Source: Channallabes apus (Eukaryota > Chordata > Actinopteri > Siluriformes > Clariidae). Taken from it: a stretch of DNA of 64,000 nt. Made by a program: the position numbers and the translations under genes. The notes beneath the pieces are model-generated. The model had not been told where the DNA came from. It did not search any database and was given only the letters and a program-made list of their open reading frames with translations. Location: positions 8,452,770 through 8,516,769 of the forward strand of contig CM060107.1 in assembly GCA_030522415.1 (NCBI GenBank), read 5' to 3'. The stretch's first letter is position 1; the number at the start of each line of letters is the position of its first letter. This document shows positions 47,589 through 59,477 of this stretch, one piece after another.

Positions 47589-50500
47589 GTCAGTGAGAGA
47601 AAGAGCAAAAGTGTGTGTGTGTATTTGGTTCAGTACAGCCTTGTGTTGATTTAGTTCACACTTTGGAGGATTATGCCATGGCGTCATTCTATAAACACAG
47701 TGTATCTTGTGCAGAGCTTCTGACTGTTAGGAATGCACTCGAGTACAATTACACACAAGTAATAGCAATAGTTCATTCTAACAACACAATAAATGTCTGA
47801 ATTAATCGAGTTAATTTTTGTTTTAACCTTTATGTTTGTTTTAAAATCTTCAACATGCTAATTTTACATTTATTGCAGGAATATAAATTGGAAATTATTT
47901 TATAATTGAAGCCATAATGTTCATTCAACAATTTGTGATCAGTTACTGTTGTCTTTTTAGTGAGAAATTGTGGTCTGATTAGTGTACAGACCACTGATTG
48001 GTTACAGGGATACTAAGGATGGGAACTGTGGTCTGATTGGTTACAGGGATATTAAGGATGGGAACTGTGGTCTGATTGGTTACAGGGACATTAAGGATGG
48101 GAACTGTGGTCTGATTGGTTACAGGGATATTAAGGATGGGAACTGTGGTCTGATTGGTTACAGGGACATTAAGGATGGGAACTGTGGTCTGATTGGTTAC
48201 AGGGATATTAAGGATGGGAACTGTGGTCTGATTGGTTACAGGGACATTAAGGATGGGAACTGTGGTCTGATTGGTTACAGGGATATTAAGGATGGGAACT
48301 GTGGTCTGATTGGTTACAGGGATATTAAGGATGGGAACTGTGGTCTGATTGGTTACAGGGACATTAAGGATGGGAACTGTGGTCTGATTGGTTACAGGGA
48401 TATTAAGGATGGGAACTGTGGTCTGATTGGTTACAGGGATATTAAGGATGGGAACTGTGGTCTGATTGGTTACAGGGATATTAAGGATGGGAACTGTGGT
48501 CTGATTGGTTACAGGGACATTAAGGATGGGAACTGTGGTCTGATTGGTTACAGGGATATTAAGGATGGGAACTGTGGTCTGATTGGTTACAGGGATATTA
48601 AGGATGGGAACTGTGGTCTGATTGGTTACAGGGATATTAAGGATGGGAACTGTGGTCTGATTGGTTACAGGGACATTAAGGATGGGAACTGTGGTCTGAT
48701 TGGTTACAGGGATATTAAGGATGGGAACTGTGGTCTGATTGGTTACAGGGATATTAAGGATGGGAACTGTGGTCTGATTGGTTACAGGGACATTAAGGAT
48801 GGGAACTGTGGTCTGATTGGTTACAGGGATATTAAGGATGGGAACTGTGGTCTGATTGTTTTTAATGGTATAAGGGTTGGAACATGTGGTCTAATTGGTT
48901 AAAGGGGAATTAGGGGTATGAACTGATTAATTACAGGAGGATTAGGGGTGGAACCTGTCGTGTGATTGGTTTCAGGGGAATTTGGGTTGTGATCTATATG
49001 GTAAGGGGGCCTTAGGGTGGGAATTGTAGTCTGATTGGTTATAGGGGAATTAGGGGTGGGAACTGAATAATTACAGGAAGATTAGGGGTGGGACCTATGG
49101 TGTGATTGGTTACAGAGGAATTAGCGTGGGAATTGGCGTCTGATTGTTTACAGGGACTTTATGGGATCACAGTGCGTCTTATAGGTTCATTAGGGAATCA
49201 CTGAGGTGTGATCTACATTTACATTACATTTACAGCATTTGTCAGATGCCCTTATCCAGATAATGCTGGGGTTTGAACATGGGACATTCTAATCCATAAA
49301 CCAATACCTTAACCACTAAGCTACCCCTGCCCTAAGATTGGTTACAGCGACATTAGGGGATGGGACCTGTTGTCTGGTTATAGGGACATTAGGTTTAGAA
49401 GCCGTAGTTTGCAGGCTTGACCTGAGCACTGATTGCAAGAAACATTGGATGTTTAAGCTACAGTATGTTCACGACAAATCGTCCAAATCTTTCTCTTTGA
49501 CTCCGGACCTCCATGTTTTTAAGGGGCGACTTCCCCTCCCGCTGAGATCTACTCCTATATTTCTGTGTTGATTTTACGTGGAAAGTGAGTCTTTGCTCTC
49601 AGACAGTCTAAATAAAGCATCAGGTCTTTTGGGAGATGTAGTGAAGGCATCTCATGATCACTCAAGCAGCTGTGCATACAGAGAACAAAAAAACAACTCT
49701 AACGGAGATCTTGCTGAGGTAACACGTCAGTGTTGAAAGCTTCATGCAAACATGAAAATGTGAAATGTGATCGGTGTGTAAACAAAACCAACTCCTGGGA
49801 TGGATATCCATAGAAACACTCTGATCCAACCTGTCACTGTCACTGCTCCACTATAGGCCAGCGAGTCGGGATACACAGCTTTGCATAAGTATTCACCCCT
49901 ATTGAACTTTTCTATTTATTTGTATTTGTATTTTGTAAGACTTTAAAGCAATGTAAAGCTTTGCACATCTTAGTTGTGATATCTTTGCCCATAATTCTTT
50001 GTAAAATTGTTAGCCTAGATGTTGTTGGTGAACAAGTCTTACTACAGTTTCCCAAACAGATTATGGGTTTTAACAGGGACATTCAGGTTCAGTGTACAGT
50101 GTAACTTTGGCAGTATGTTTGGAGTCACTGTCATGCTGGAATCTTAAGCTTTGCCCAAGTTTACAGTCTTTTGTAGATCTTCAAATTTGGCCTGTATTTG
50201 TCTCCATCCATGTTCAACCCTAACCTGGTTTCCCAATCCTTAGGATTATAGCATGATGCTACCACCACCATGCTTTACTGCATCCCCTTTGATGGCTGGT
50301 TGCATTTTTGATGCTTCCCGTTACTTTCTTTTTGCAAACATTCTCCTCTAGGAACACATTTCTTTCTTTCCTAGCATTTTATGTAAATAATTTTTTATCA
50401 TTTCCCCCCTAATTTAGTCGTAGTCAATTCCTACCTATCATTAAGGCACTCCCACATCCCTCCGCAACGAGAGAGCTCAGCCAATCAGCTCTCTCTAGGC

Positions 50501-52243
50501 TCCCTGGATGATGGGGTGAGCACGTTAACGCTGCACCACTCAGGGCCAGTAGTTGAGGCATATTGGTCTTCATGATGCTGTTTATTGAGATACAGTATGT
50601 TCTCCAACAAGCAAAATGTTTCTCCAGGGACAGTTTCAGACAGGTCAACTCCATTCATCTGAACTCCATTCAAAGTAACTGAGCTTGTTTCACAGTAACA
50701 AGACTCTATGGTTCTGCAATCGCAGCTTTTAATTTGTAAATCGTGTGTAAATTAGTCTAATATTAAAGGGAATTTTGTGTAGATTTTAGTTGCAGATCAT
50801 AACATTCGTACAAAATGGGGTTCACAGCCAAGCCGAGTCATATTTCAAGAGTTTTTTTTGTGTGTACGTGAATAGGAGTTGTACTACGATGACCACCACT
50901 ACCATGAGGAATGTTTCCGCTGCTCCCGCTGCAATCGCTCGCTTGCCGACGAACCTTTCACCTGCCAGGACGAAGCTCTCCTGTGTAACGACTGCTACTG
51001 CAGCGAGTTCTCCTCCAAGTGTGTTTCCTGCAACAAGACCTTCATGCCAGGTTTGTGATGCACAGAGACGCTGCAGGGTAAAAATCTGGATTGTTCTTTA
51101 TCAGCTCGGTGTTGAGACAGACAGACGAGACATACGGAGTTTCCCTGACTGGAGCGACTTGCAGAGCTGCACTCTTCTGCCCAAAGGGGATCAATTTACC
51201 CGTAAATGACACACAAACGAGTGATGACTAGCATGACACATTGGAGACAGAGACAGAGAGACTGGATGTTCTGTCCCTGTCGCATGTCTGCAAGCACGAG
51301 TCATGCTGCAGCGTCAGTTTCAGCATTTCACACCCACGCAAAGAAATGCATTCTTCTGACTAACTGTCTGAAGACATGCGTGTGTGTGTGTGTGTGTGTG
51401 TGTGTGACTGTCATCTTTCTTTCTTTCTTTCTCTACCGTGTTGTTTTTTTTATTTATTCATTTTTCTCTTTCCATTCTTTCTTACTCTGCATCCCTGTCC
51501 GTTAGTTTATTTCAGTTCTGTCAGTCTTTCTTTTTCTTTCGCTTCTTTTAATTTCTTCTTTTCAATATTTTTTCCTTTTTGTCGTAATTGTTTGTTCTAT
51601 TTCGTTGAAACATTTCTCTTTCTATCTTTTTATTAGCTTTCTTTCTTTTAATTTTCCACAGTTTTATTTAATTGTAAATTTTTTCATTATTGCATTTCAC
51701 AATTTTTTTTTGTCTTTCTATTTTTCCTTCTTTCTTATTATCTTGGCTTCACTGTCTATTCATTTTTTTCTTTTTTTAATCCTTTCATTCTTTTATTTTC
51801 TCCTCTTCATTACAATATTTTTATTCTTTTTATTTGACCTTTTGATAGTTTGTGGATTTGTTACTTTTTGGTTTAAATGTTTACTTCTCTTTCATGGTAC
51901 GTTTTTGTCTTTCTATTCTTTCCATCTTTCCTTGTGTTTCGTTCCTTTTATGACTTACATTTATTTCTCTTTTCTTAACATTTATTTCTCTTACCATTTT
52001 CAACTCCTATTTTTTGTCAAATTTTTTTTTTATTCTTTTTTCCTCTTTATTTTTTTTTTATTTCTCTTTCGCAGTCACTCACTCACACCATCAGCATGTG
52101 ATTTATCCTGCTCAGGGTCACATTGAATGCTGAGACTATCCCAGGATCGCTGAGTGTAAGGCAGAAGTACACCACAAATGGACTTACCTCTCTTAGTATA
52201 CTCTCTATCTATCTATCTATCTAGTTAGCTTAACAAACAGAGG

Positions 52244-52275
<32 letters not shown>

Positions 52276-54137
52276 CAACCCCATGGTAACGACCAGTCGT
52301 TCAGTTGGACATATATGGGCATGAGCTCAGCTCTTACGTCACTTCCTGTGTGAGAGGTGATGGTCTCCAGACCGGACTGTAGTGGAGTAAATATGTGTGG
52401 AATGAGCGGGACTCATGTACTTACAGGCTGGACACACACACACTCCACACTCCGCACTACACACTCCACACACACACTACACACTCCTCCGCACTACACA
52501 CTCCACACTACACACTCCACACTACACAGTCCGCACACACACTCCGCACACACACTCCACACTCCGCACTGCACACTCCGCACTCCACACTACACAGTCC
52601 ACACTACACACTACACACTCCGCACACACACTCCGCACTCCACACTCCACACACACACTACACACTCCTCCGCACTCCACACTCCACACTACACACTCCG
52701 CACACACACTCCGCACTCCACACTCCACACTCCACACTACACACTCCTCCGCACTGCACACTCCGCACTCCACACTCCACACACACACTACACACTCCGC
52801 ACTCTATAGCTGTGAGATTCTTTCTCATGAGTTCCTCATAACTCCTGAAGCAGTCACACTCAGCTTTCTCTTTCTATCTCTTTATTTTTCGTTCGTTCCT
52901 TCCTCGTTTCTTTTGAAACTCTTCAGAAAAGCTCATGATAAAGTAAAAAGTACATACAGTATATTATTCCTTTTGTTAAATAAACTGATAAACACTTCTT
53001 TCTTCATTTCCTTCTACCCTTCAGTAAAGGTTATTATAATGTATAAATAATATTGTTTTTTTTATCACAAGTGTAAGTGTATATTTCCTTTTTTCTTCCT
53101 TCCTTCCTTCATTATTCTTTCTTCCTCTCTTTTTGGTTTTATTCTTTTGTTCTCTCTTTATTTCTGTCTTCCTTATTTATTTTCTGGAAAAAAAAAATCT
53201 TATGAGTTTAAATTCCTAAACTATTAGTTATAAGTACTCAATTATGTTTTCTTTCTTTCTTTGATTCTTAGATTATTAAAAAAAAAAAAAAAAGATAAAA
53301 GGTTAATAAAGATGTCGTTTCTTTCTTTTTCATTAACGTTCAATTCCTAAGAGTGATAGCCTCTTATTCTTTTTAATCTTTTTCCTTTGTTTCTGTTTTT
53401 CTATCTTTCATTCTTTCTTTCTTCACTATCTTTTACTTTTCTATCAGTTTAAAAAGGTTATTGTAAAACATTATATTTCTTCAATGAATATAAAATTCTA
53501 TACATAGAGTATGAGTGATAACCTCATATTCTTTCTTTTTTCCTTATTGTATATATATATATAAAATGAGAAAGTTTATTATATAATGTTTAAAATTTTT
53601 CCATGAATGTCAAATCTTGGAGCATTAAAAATAAACTTTTTCTTTCTTTTCTTTTATTCCCCTCATAACCACTATACACACACACATATCAGGATCGAGG
53701 AAGTTGGAGTACGGTGGCTCTACCTGGCATGAGGAGTGTTTTGTGTGCTGTGGGTGTCATCAGTCTCTGGGCTCTCAGTCTTTTATCCCCAATGAGGACA
53801 AGTACTACTGCGTGTCCTGCTACGAGAAACACTTTTCCCCCCACTGCAGCCACTGCAAACAGGTCTCACACACACACACACACACACACACATTTTGAAA
53901 CGAGTGGCAGTTACAGTAGGTTGACGCTCATTTCCGTGTGTGTGTATCAGATCCTGGTGCAGGGCGGGGTGACGTACCGGGACGAGCCGTGGCACAGGGA
54001 GTGTTTCCTGTGCTCGGGCTGTAAGGTGCAGCTGGCCGGTCAGCCCTTCACCTCTCAGGGTGAGAAACCTTACTGCGTGAAGTGCTTCAGCTGCCTGTAT
54101 GCACAGAAATGCACCGGCTGCAACAAGGCCATCACAG

Positions 54138-54185
<48 letters not shown>

Positions 54186-54434
54186 TTATGAAAGGCTCTG
54201 TTTGAAATTAGAAAGGTAGGGCTATAATGGACATTAGGCAGCATGACTCTGTGATGGTCATGAATCTCTCTGTCTCTCTCTGTCTCAGGTTTTGGTGATG
54301 GGAAGTACGTGTCCTTCGAGGAACGTCAGTGGCATCAGTCGTGCTTTAAGTGCTCCGAATGCTCTGTCTCTCTGGTCGGAGCTGGATTTTTCCCCAACGG
54401 CTCGAAGATCCTTTGCAAAGATTGCAACAACTGA
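47433..54434 (+). CDS. fhl3: fhl3, four-and-a-half LIM domains protein 3, complete (5 coding exons)
   Basis: FHL3 is a LIM-only adaptor of skeletal muscle that binds actin and integrins and modulates transcription factors. Exons 47433-47588, 50876-51050, 53693-53862, 53951-54137 and 54289-54434 join in phase to 277 aa (human FHL3 is 280). The order is an N-terminal half LIM (FSCENCKESLYGRKYI, residues 5-35), then four LIM domains at about 40-92, 101-153, 162-212 and 221-275, each with the C-x2-C, W-H-x2-C-F and C-x2-C zinc pattern. FHL3-like signatures are RSLADEPFTCQDEALLCNDC, SRKLEYGG, GGVTYRDEPWHRECF and KYVSFEERQWH. The protein stops two residues after the last cysteine. FHL2 and FHL5 fit less well (they carry other residues at LADEPFTCQD and MPGSRK). 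The ATG lies 23 nt into an exon whose 5' UTR must continue upstream. Confidence 0.93.
47589..47975. other. fhl3 intron, unique part
   Basis: AT-rich DNA before the 39-bp minisatellite. Confidence 0.4.
47976..48870. repeat. 39-bp minisatellite in fhl3 intron, about 22 units
   Basis: Nearly perfect copies of a unit with GGTCTGATTGGTTACAGGGA then TATTAAGGATGGGAACTGT. The only frequent variant is GGGATATT versus GGGACATT. As 39 is a multiple of three, one frame is open for 306 codons. Confidence 0.98.
48871..49195. repeat. Diverged flank of the 39-bp array
   Basis: Copies decay to forms such as GGTTATAGGGGAATTAGGGG and GGTGTGATTGGTTACAGAGG. Confidence 0.8.
49205..49335 (-). mobile_element. SINE fragment
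   Basis: TTTACAGCATTTGTCAGATG, CCTTATCCAGATAATGC and CCTTAACCACTAAGCTACCC are a reverse copy of the 45322 family. Confidence 0.8.
49336..49870. other. fhl3 intron, no exon seen
   Basis: Starts with two more decayed minisatellite copies; the rest is unassigned. Confidence 0.4.
49872..50300. mobile_element. Tc1-type non-autonomous element
   Basis: ACACAGCTTTGCATAAGTAT and TTCACCCCTATTGAACTTTT are a family-typical left end; GCATGATGCTACCACCACCA lies near the decayed right side. Confidence 0.55.
50301..50875. other. fhl3 intron, repeat debris
   Basis: CAGCCAATCAGCTCTCTCTA and GCTGCACCACTCAGGGCC (50480-50550) recall a dispersed fish repeat; otherwise unassigned. Confidence 0.4.
50876..51050 (+). 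CDS. fhl3: fhl3 coding exon 2 (residues 53-111)
   Basis: Acceptor gtgaatag, donor TGCCAG|gtttgt. It encodes HHYHEECFRCSRCNRSLADE, completing LIM1 and opening LIM2. Confidence 0.95.
51380..52090. repeat. (TG)n and long T/C-rich tract in fhl3 intron
   Basis: (TG)13 at 51380-51405, then about 670 nt dominated by TTTC, CTTT and T runs, with few G. Confidence 0.9.
52200..52275. repeat. (CTAT)n and (GAT)n microsatellites
   Basis: CTAT run near 52201-52222 and ten GAT units at 52242-52275. Confidence 0.9.
52425..52803. repeat. 10-bp minisatellite CACACTCCGC/CACACTACAC
   Basis: About 380 bp of short CACACTMCRC-type units, including repeated longer phrases such as ACACTACACACTCCTCCGCA (three times). 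Confidence 0.92.
52804..53692. other. fhl3 intron, T/C- and AT-rich
   Basis: TTTC-rich runs and an A16 run near 53278. No exon seen before the acceptor at 53692. Confidence 0.5.
53693..53862 (+). CDS. fhl3: fhl3 coding exon 3 (residues 111-167)
   Basis: The acceptor acacatatcag follows a short CA run; the donor AAACAG|gtctca runs into a CA repeat. It encodes WHEECFVCCGCHQSLGSQSF and YYCVSCYEKHFSPHCSHC. Confidence 0.95.
53863..53950 (+). repeat. fhl3 88-nt intron with (CA) at the donor and TG at the acceptor
   Basis: gtct(CA)13 at the 5' end; gtgtgtgtatcag at the 3' end. Confidence 0.93.
53951..54137 (+). CDS. fhl3: fhl3 coding exon 4 (residues 168-230)
   Basis: Acceptor gtgtgtatcag, donor TCACAG|gtttgt followed by a TG repeat. 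It encodes GGVTYRDEPWHRECFLCSGC and YCVKCFSCLYAQKCTGC. Confidence 0.95.
54138..54288 (+). repeat. fhl3 last intron with (TG)21 at the donor
   Basis: gtttg(TG)n up to 54183, a CTCTCTGTCTC pyrimidine tract at the acceptor. Confidence 0.93.
54289..54434 (+). CDS. fhl3: fhl3 coding exon 5 and stop (residues 230-277)
   Basis: Acceptor ctgtctcag. It encodes KYVSFEERQWHQSCFKCSEC and the final LIM4 cysteines; stop TGA at 54432-54434. Confidence 0.95.
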
Positions 54435-54962
54435 AACAAAGATACTGTTTATGTGTGTCAGAAACACTGATCCAGAATCAGAGGTTGGAGATACAGTCAG
54501 ATGAAAGGTTTTGTTTTATATAATAGTGTGTGTGTGTGTGTGTGTGTGATAATCTGTTCATTATCTATATAAATATTGTTTACAGTTCCTACAATCCAAA
54601 TTTGACATGCGTTTCTTTTTAAAAACTAACCAAAAACTTCTCAATTAACCAATATAATCTGATCTGGGGGCGTGGCTATCCTCTGGATATAGTGATGTCA
54701 CAAAATCAATTAGGCCAATCATGTGTAATATGCGAATTACCAAAGAATAGTGAGATTGTGAACAAGATTTAATATAGCAATAGAATGAATGTGCTGGCTT
54801 TTTATTATTATTATAATTTTTTTTTTTACTTTTTTTTTGATAAACAAAAGCATGGTTGTCATAGTAACAGGATATTTGCCAATTAATACATCACTCTTAC
54901 GAAGAGTTAACTAGCTGGGTAGCATTTACAAATGTGTACGTTTTAGCATGAGAATGACATTC

Positions 54963-54968
54963 AATAAA
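54963..54968 (+). terminator. Candidate poly(A) signal for fhl3
   Basis: AATAAA 530 nt after the stop codon, in an A-rich stretch next to a CA repeat. A plausible 3' end, unproven. Confidence 0.3.
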
Positions 54969-54980
54969 AAAATTTTTAAA

Positions 54981-54984
<4 letters not shown>

Positions 54985-55023
<39 letters not shown>
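54985..55023. repeat. (CA)19 microsatellite
   Basis: Pure run just past the candidate fhl3 poly(A) signal. Confidence 0.95.
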
Positions 55024-55027
<4 letters not shown>

Positions 55028-56120
55028 CACTGTTAGCAAACATTTGCTAGTTTGCTAGTCAAACAGTTCTGTGATTTTTATTTTTCAATATGGAAAGAGA
55101 ACTTTTGAGAACACTGTTGCCTAGCAACTAGGGAGCAATAAGCATCAGCTAGCTAAAAGCTAAGGTCAGTGTTGTAACCAGCTAGCATGCAGCTCTTAGA
55201 GACGACGCAAAGCTGTAGTAACTGTATAAACAACACCAAATCATCCGCAATGTCAACGTTTCCCTCAGAGCTGATGATTAATTACTAAGAAAACACTTCT
55301 GTTAGCGATTATACTTAGCACTAAGCGCTAAACAAGCTTCCGGCAGTCACATTTAATCGCTGATGGATGCTAATGATTTACACATAAATGCTCTCTTTGG
55401 TCTGACTACTTAAAAGTAACTTAAAAGTAATATTTAAAGACATATGCAACACCTCCCCCGCCAGATTTTTTTAGCGTAGCGAATATTTTAGCGTTGTCTT
55501 TGTGCGAAGCCGCTAGTCTCTCAGCCCAGCGGTGTGTTAAATGCATTTCAGATTTCTTCTGTAATGATTTTTACGTAACTTTCGACCTGACTTACGCAAC
55601 CTGCCCCGAGCTGTCTCGCTGAGCGTGAAGAACCACATTCCAACATTAACATTTCAGACATTTACGAGTGCAGTCCTACTGTAACTCTTTCCACTCGAGC
55701 TGTGCTTGTACATTTGCTTTTAGTGTTTTTAACGTCTCACGATGTAGTTTTCTGAAGAAATTCTCACTATAGTAACATGTAGTCGAACATTATTATCTAC
55801 ACTTATGTTCACATTACAAGCCTACAAGTGTTTAAATTAATTTGATTCCATCACAAAAGTGTTCGTGAATACCACTGTAAGTTACATGAGTCTTGAGTTC
55901 AGGCTTATTATTCTGGATGGGAAGCACCACAATTTTGTTACAATTCTAATCAATCTTAAACAAACTGCTCGCCAATGTATGAATTATTTAGAGCACACCA
56001 CCTGTAGGATCATAGAGGAACTGCCAAACTTTACCACCTCAAATGCCAACTTTACCACCTCAAATGCCAACTTTACCACCTCAAAAGCAAACGTATAAAT
56101 AATTAAAAAATAATCAAATT
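55024..56120. other. Downstream of fhl3, no gene seen
   Basis: AT-rich; three copies of a 21-bp unit with CAACTTTACCACCTCAAATG at 56025-56090. Confidence 0.45.
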
Positions 56121-56129
56121 TCAGAAATG

Positions 56130-56222
56130 GCATGAAGGCGGCACAATGTCTGGGCTCAATTCCCACCTCCGGTTTCCTCCCACAGTCCAAAGACATGCAG
56201 ATTAGGCTAATTCCCAAATAGA
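56130..56222 (+). mobile_element. SINE fragment
   Basis: CGGTTTCCTCCCACAGTCCA and AAGACATGCAGATTAGGCTA match the 58330 family. Confidence 0.75.
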
Positions 56223-57070
56223 CGATGAGTGAATTTTGCATGAATTGATACACAAAATAATCACGATACGCAATTTAAAACTAAATTGAATTGATTTCCC
56301 CCATCTCTACTTATTTTATTTATATGTAAAGTTTTTTTTGTAATCAAACATTGCCTAAGTAATGATGGCTAGCAAACTAAAATCAATCGTCGTATGCAGT
56401 ACTATATAAATAAATAAATAAATAAAATGCTATTTAGCATTATGAGACGCTTAACGATGCGACGCAGACATTGATGTTACACGTATTCAGCTAGGAAATC
56501 TTCTAGCTTTCTAACTCTTCCGGACTTTCGATAGGTAAAACTACTTTGAAATAACTCATTATTTACCATGATAATGTATAGCTACTCTAAAACTCAAATT
56601 TTTTTTTTGTTTGTTTTACAAAATAGTCAGGATTATTAGTCATATTATTACTCTGATGAGTTAATGGATGACTCAAGATTGATAAAATGGCACAACAGTT
56701 AGTTAGATAACATTATACATAATCGTGGCTAGCTAACAAAAAATTTCTTTTTTTGTTTATTTATTGCCAAACGGTCAACTACTTGGTGTAACATTATGCC
56801 GTAATTACAAACTCGCATGCAACAGAAATCACAATAGAAACACAACCATTTAGCTCGCTAGCATGTGACTGTTCTAGCTAAACGGCAACATATGAACACA
56901 AATGAGACAAAATATTCAGGAATATCAACATTTCCCTGATGAATTAATCAATTCAACATTGATAAAATGACACCACTGTTAGTTAGATATACATTATACA
57001 TTATGCTATAATCGTAGCCAATTAACTAGACTTCTCATCAAATTAATTGTAAAATGGTCAACTAATTGGT
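56223..57070. other. AT-rich DNA, no gene seen
   Basis: GCTAGC-rich and AT-rich; the phrase ACAGTTAGTTAGATA...CATTATACAT recurs at 56690 and 56975, a local duplication. Confidence 0.4.
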
Positions 57071-57075
57071 GCAAC

Positions 57076-57156
<81 letters not shown>
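57076..57156. repeat. (TA)25 followed by T30
   Basis: Pure TA then poly-T. Confidence 0.95.
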
Positions 57157-57159
<3 letters not shown>

Positions 57160-57478
57160 ATCATGTCCTAATTACAACTTTACTTGCAAACATATTTAAC
57201 ACAAATCACAATAGAAACACAACCTAGCTATGTGTTTAATTTATCATAATTCGGGTAAATTATGGGATTTGAATAACATGGGATTTGGAGCATTTAGGCA
57301 TTTAATGTCAACTTAGGCTTCGTACTTGCACAGATTTACACTCATTTTTTGCATTCTGTTTCCACTCATCCGTCAATTCTATTGTTTGTTGTTTGTTGTG
57401 GTGTTTGTTGTGCAGTATTATTCAGAATAATGTCCCAGCATTACAATGTCAGTTCAGCATGTAAACACTGTCTTTATA

Positions 57479-57529
<51 letters not shown>

Positions 57530-58329
57530 ATACTACAGTAAAAGGAAATATCAAGTCTCTGGGCTCACAGGACCTATAATATACAATATAATACTATAAT
57601 ATACAACAAAGTAGAACAATGCAGGTGGTGAGGAAGTGATTCTACAATTGTACAATGTTAAATAACCAAAGAAGCAATAATAAACACAATGTAAACACTT
57701 AGGAGTTACACAACTAGATGTTTAATGCCAGATGTAAGGTCATTTTTTAAACTGAACTCTAAATTAGACATATATAAAATATACATATATATAAAAATGT
57801 AAATGTAACATAAAAGCTGTCAAAATGTAAAGTTCATGTGTGTAATAAATTGGCTTTGTTGTTTTCAGCTGTATTATGTTGCATGTCATACTTATACAGT
57901 ACAATAAAAAAAGTATTAAATGAGCAGAATTGTGAATTTCTGGAATCCGTGTTACAGAAGACGTTAAAGAGTAAAGTAAGTGCTGCATACATAATGACTT
58001 CTTACTAAGCTCTATGAGGGTTTGATTCAAGTCAAACTGGGACTTCATGCTGAAATTTATGGCGAATGAAGGTGTAAAAGCGAATGAGATTTAAAGAAGA
58101 CTTCAGTCACATTTCTCTTAGCTGCACTAAAACATTTTAAACATTTTATAGAAGGGTGTATATCCGTGAGTGACGATCCCGGGTGAGGTGACTCGGAGCC
58201 CACTGCACTCGTTCCTATGAGCAAGTAGAACGTCAGATTTTTGCATTAGTGTAAAAGGGGATTATATAAAGAAATAAAGGGAGTCAAAATTTCTGAAATA
58301 TATTTTTTGTACAATAAAAAGTCCAGCAC
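57157..58329. other. AT-rich DNA with (TG)23 at 57482-57528
   Basis: No coding match on either strand. Confidence 0.45.
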
Positions 58330-58690
58330 CGGCGCGGTGGTGTAGTGGTTAGCATTGTCGCCTTGCACCTCCAGGGTCCGGGTTCGATTCCCCGGCCAGG
58401 CTCGATTCCCGTCTCTGTGTGCATGGAGTTTGCATGTTCTCCCCGTGCTTGGTGGGTTTCCTCCGGGTACTCCGGTTTCCTCCCAGAGTCCAAAGATATG
58501 CAGGTTAGGCTAATTGGCGTTCCTAAATTGCCCGTAGTGTGTGATTGGGTGTGTGAGTGTGTGTATGTGTGTGTGCCCTGCGATGGATTGGCACCCTGTC
58601 CAGGGTGTACCCCGCCTAGTGCCCTAAGCCTCCTGGGATAGGCTCCAGGTCCCCCGCGAACACAGGATTAAGCGGTATAGAAATAATGAA
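58330..58690 (+). mobile_element. Full-length tRNA-derived SINE
   Basis: The pol III promoter is intact: A-box TGGTGTAGTGGTTAGCA and B-box GGGTTCGATTCCC. The body has CATGGAGTTTGCATGTTCTC, CCGGTTTCCTCCCAGAGTCC and TAGGCTAATTGGCGTTCC; the 3' part CCCTGTCCAGGGTGTACCCC and GGGATAGGCTCCAGGTC; it ends AAGCGGTATAGAAATAATGAA. Best-preserved of at least five copies in the window. Confidence 0.93.
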
Positions 58691-59375
58691 ATACCTGACC
58701 TGGTCTACCTGAACTCACTCCATTAGAAGGAGAACGTCTGTTCTCAAGCTTCACTGTGATGTTTTGTACTTTAAAGGGTGCCGTGATCTTAAACAGTATT
58801 TTGCAGAAGAGGTTTAAAAGACTCAGTTTAATTATGATTAATGGACGTGCAGGGCCACGTGCAGCACTCAGAAACCCTGACGTGTTCCTGACCCAGGAGT
58901 GGCCCAAGTGGTGCTCTTCATGGCTGACAGGCTGAAGAACGAGTGAGGAACCGAAGCCCAGGTGGGAGGAAGAAGATGTGTGACTGTGTTCAATCAAAAG
59001 ACCTGACCCGAGCTGCAGGGAGAACTTAGAACCTTAAAAGGTGATGTCTGAGCACGATGATAGAAAGCGGCTGTCCCGTAAACCTGTCCTGATGGTGAAC
59101 AATCCTAATTTTGGAAAATCCTCAACAAGACAGAGTTCACAGCCCGAAACAGCTCTGAGACAAAATGGTGTCAGTTCAAACACACAGTAAACATCATGTA
59201 CTGCAGCATTGTCTTCCCCCCCTCCCAACGTCCTCCCAGGTTCCCTTTAAATGATAGCTGTATCACTGCGATTCTCCTCTTAATTTGGAGTCTCGTGAGG
59301 GTCTCATGCAGAACCAAAATGCCAAACCTGTGTGTTTTTGTTTCCGCATTAAACACTGTCAAAGGTGTACAAGAC
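58691..59375. other. No gene seen
   Basis: Unique-looking DNA with no clear exon on either strand. Confidence 0.4.
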
Positions 59376-59475
59376 TCACTTTGTTGGACTTACGAACAAA
59401 TTCAACTTACGAACGAATCCCACTCAGGGACGTGCTTCCGGAATGGAACTCGTTTGTAAGTCTGGGACTTACTGT
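59376..59475. mobile_element. End of a Tigger-like repeat
   Basis: GGACTTACGAACAAATTCAA, CCGGAATGGAACTCGTTTGT and AAGTCTGGGACTTACTGTAT form the typical right end. Confidence 0.55.
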
Positions 59476-59477
59476 AT

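Noticed and set aside
47982..48902. 306-codon frame with 13-residue repeats as a repeat-protein gene
   Set aside because: The unit is a 39-bp DNA minisatellite inside an fhl3 intron; it is open because 39 is divisible by three, with no promoter or splice support.
58330..58410. Functional tRNA gene
   Set aside because: A and B boxes belong to a SINE head; the cloverleaf is not complete and SINE body follows.
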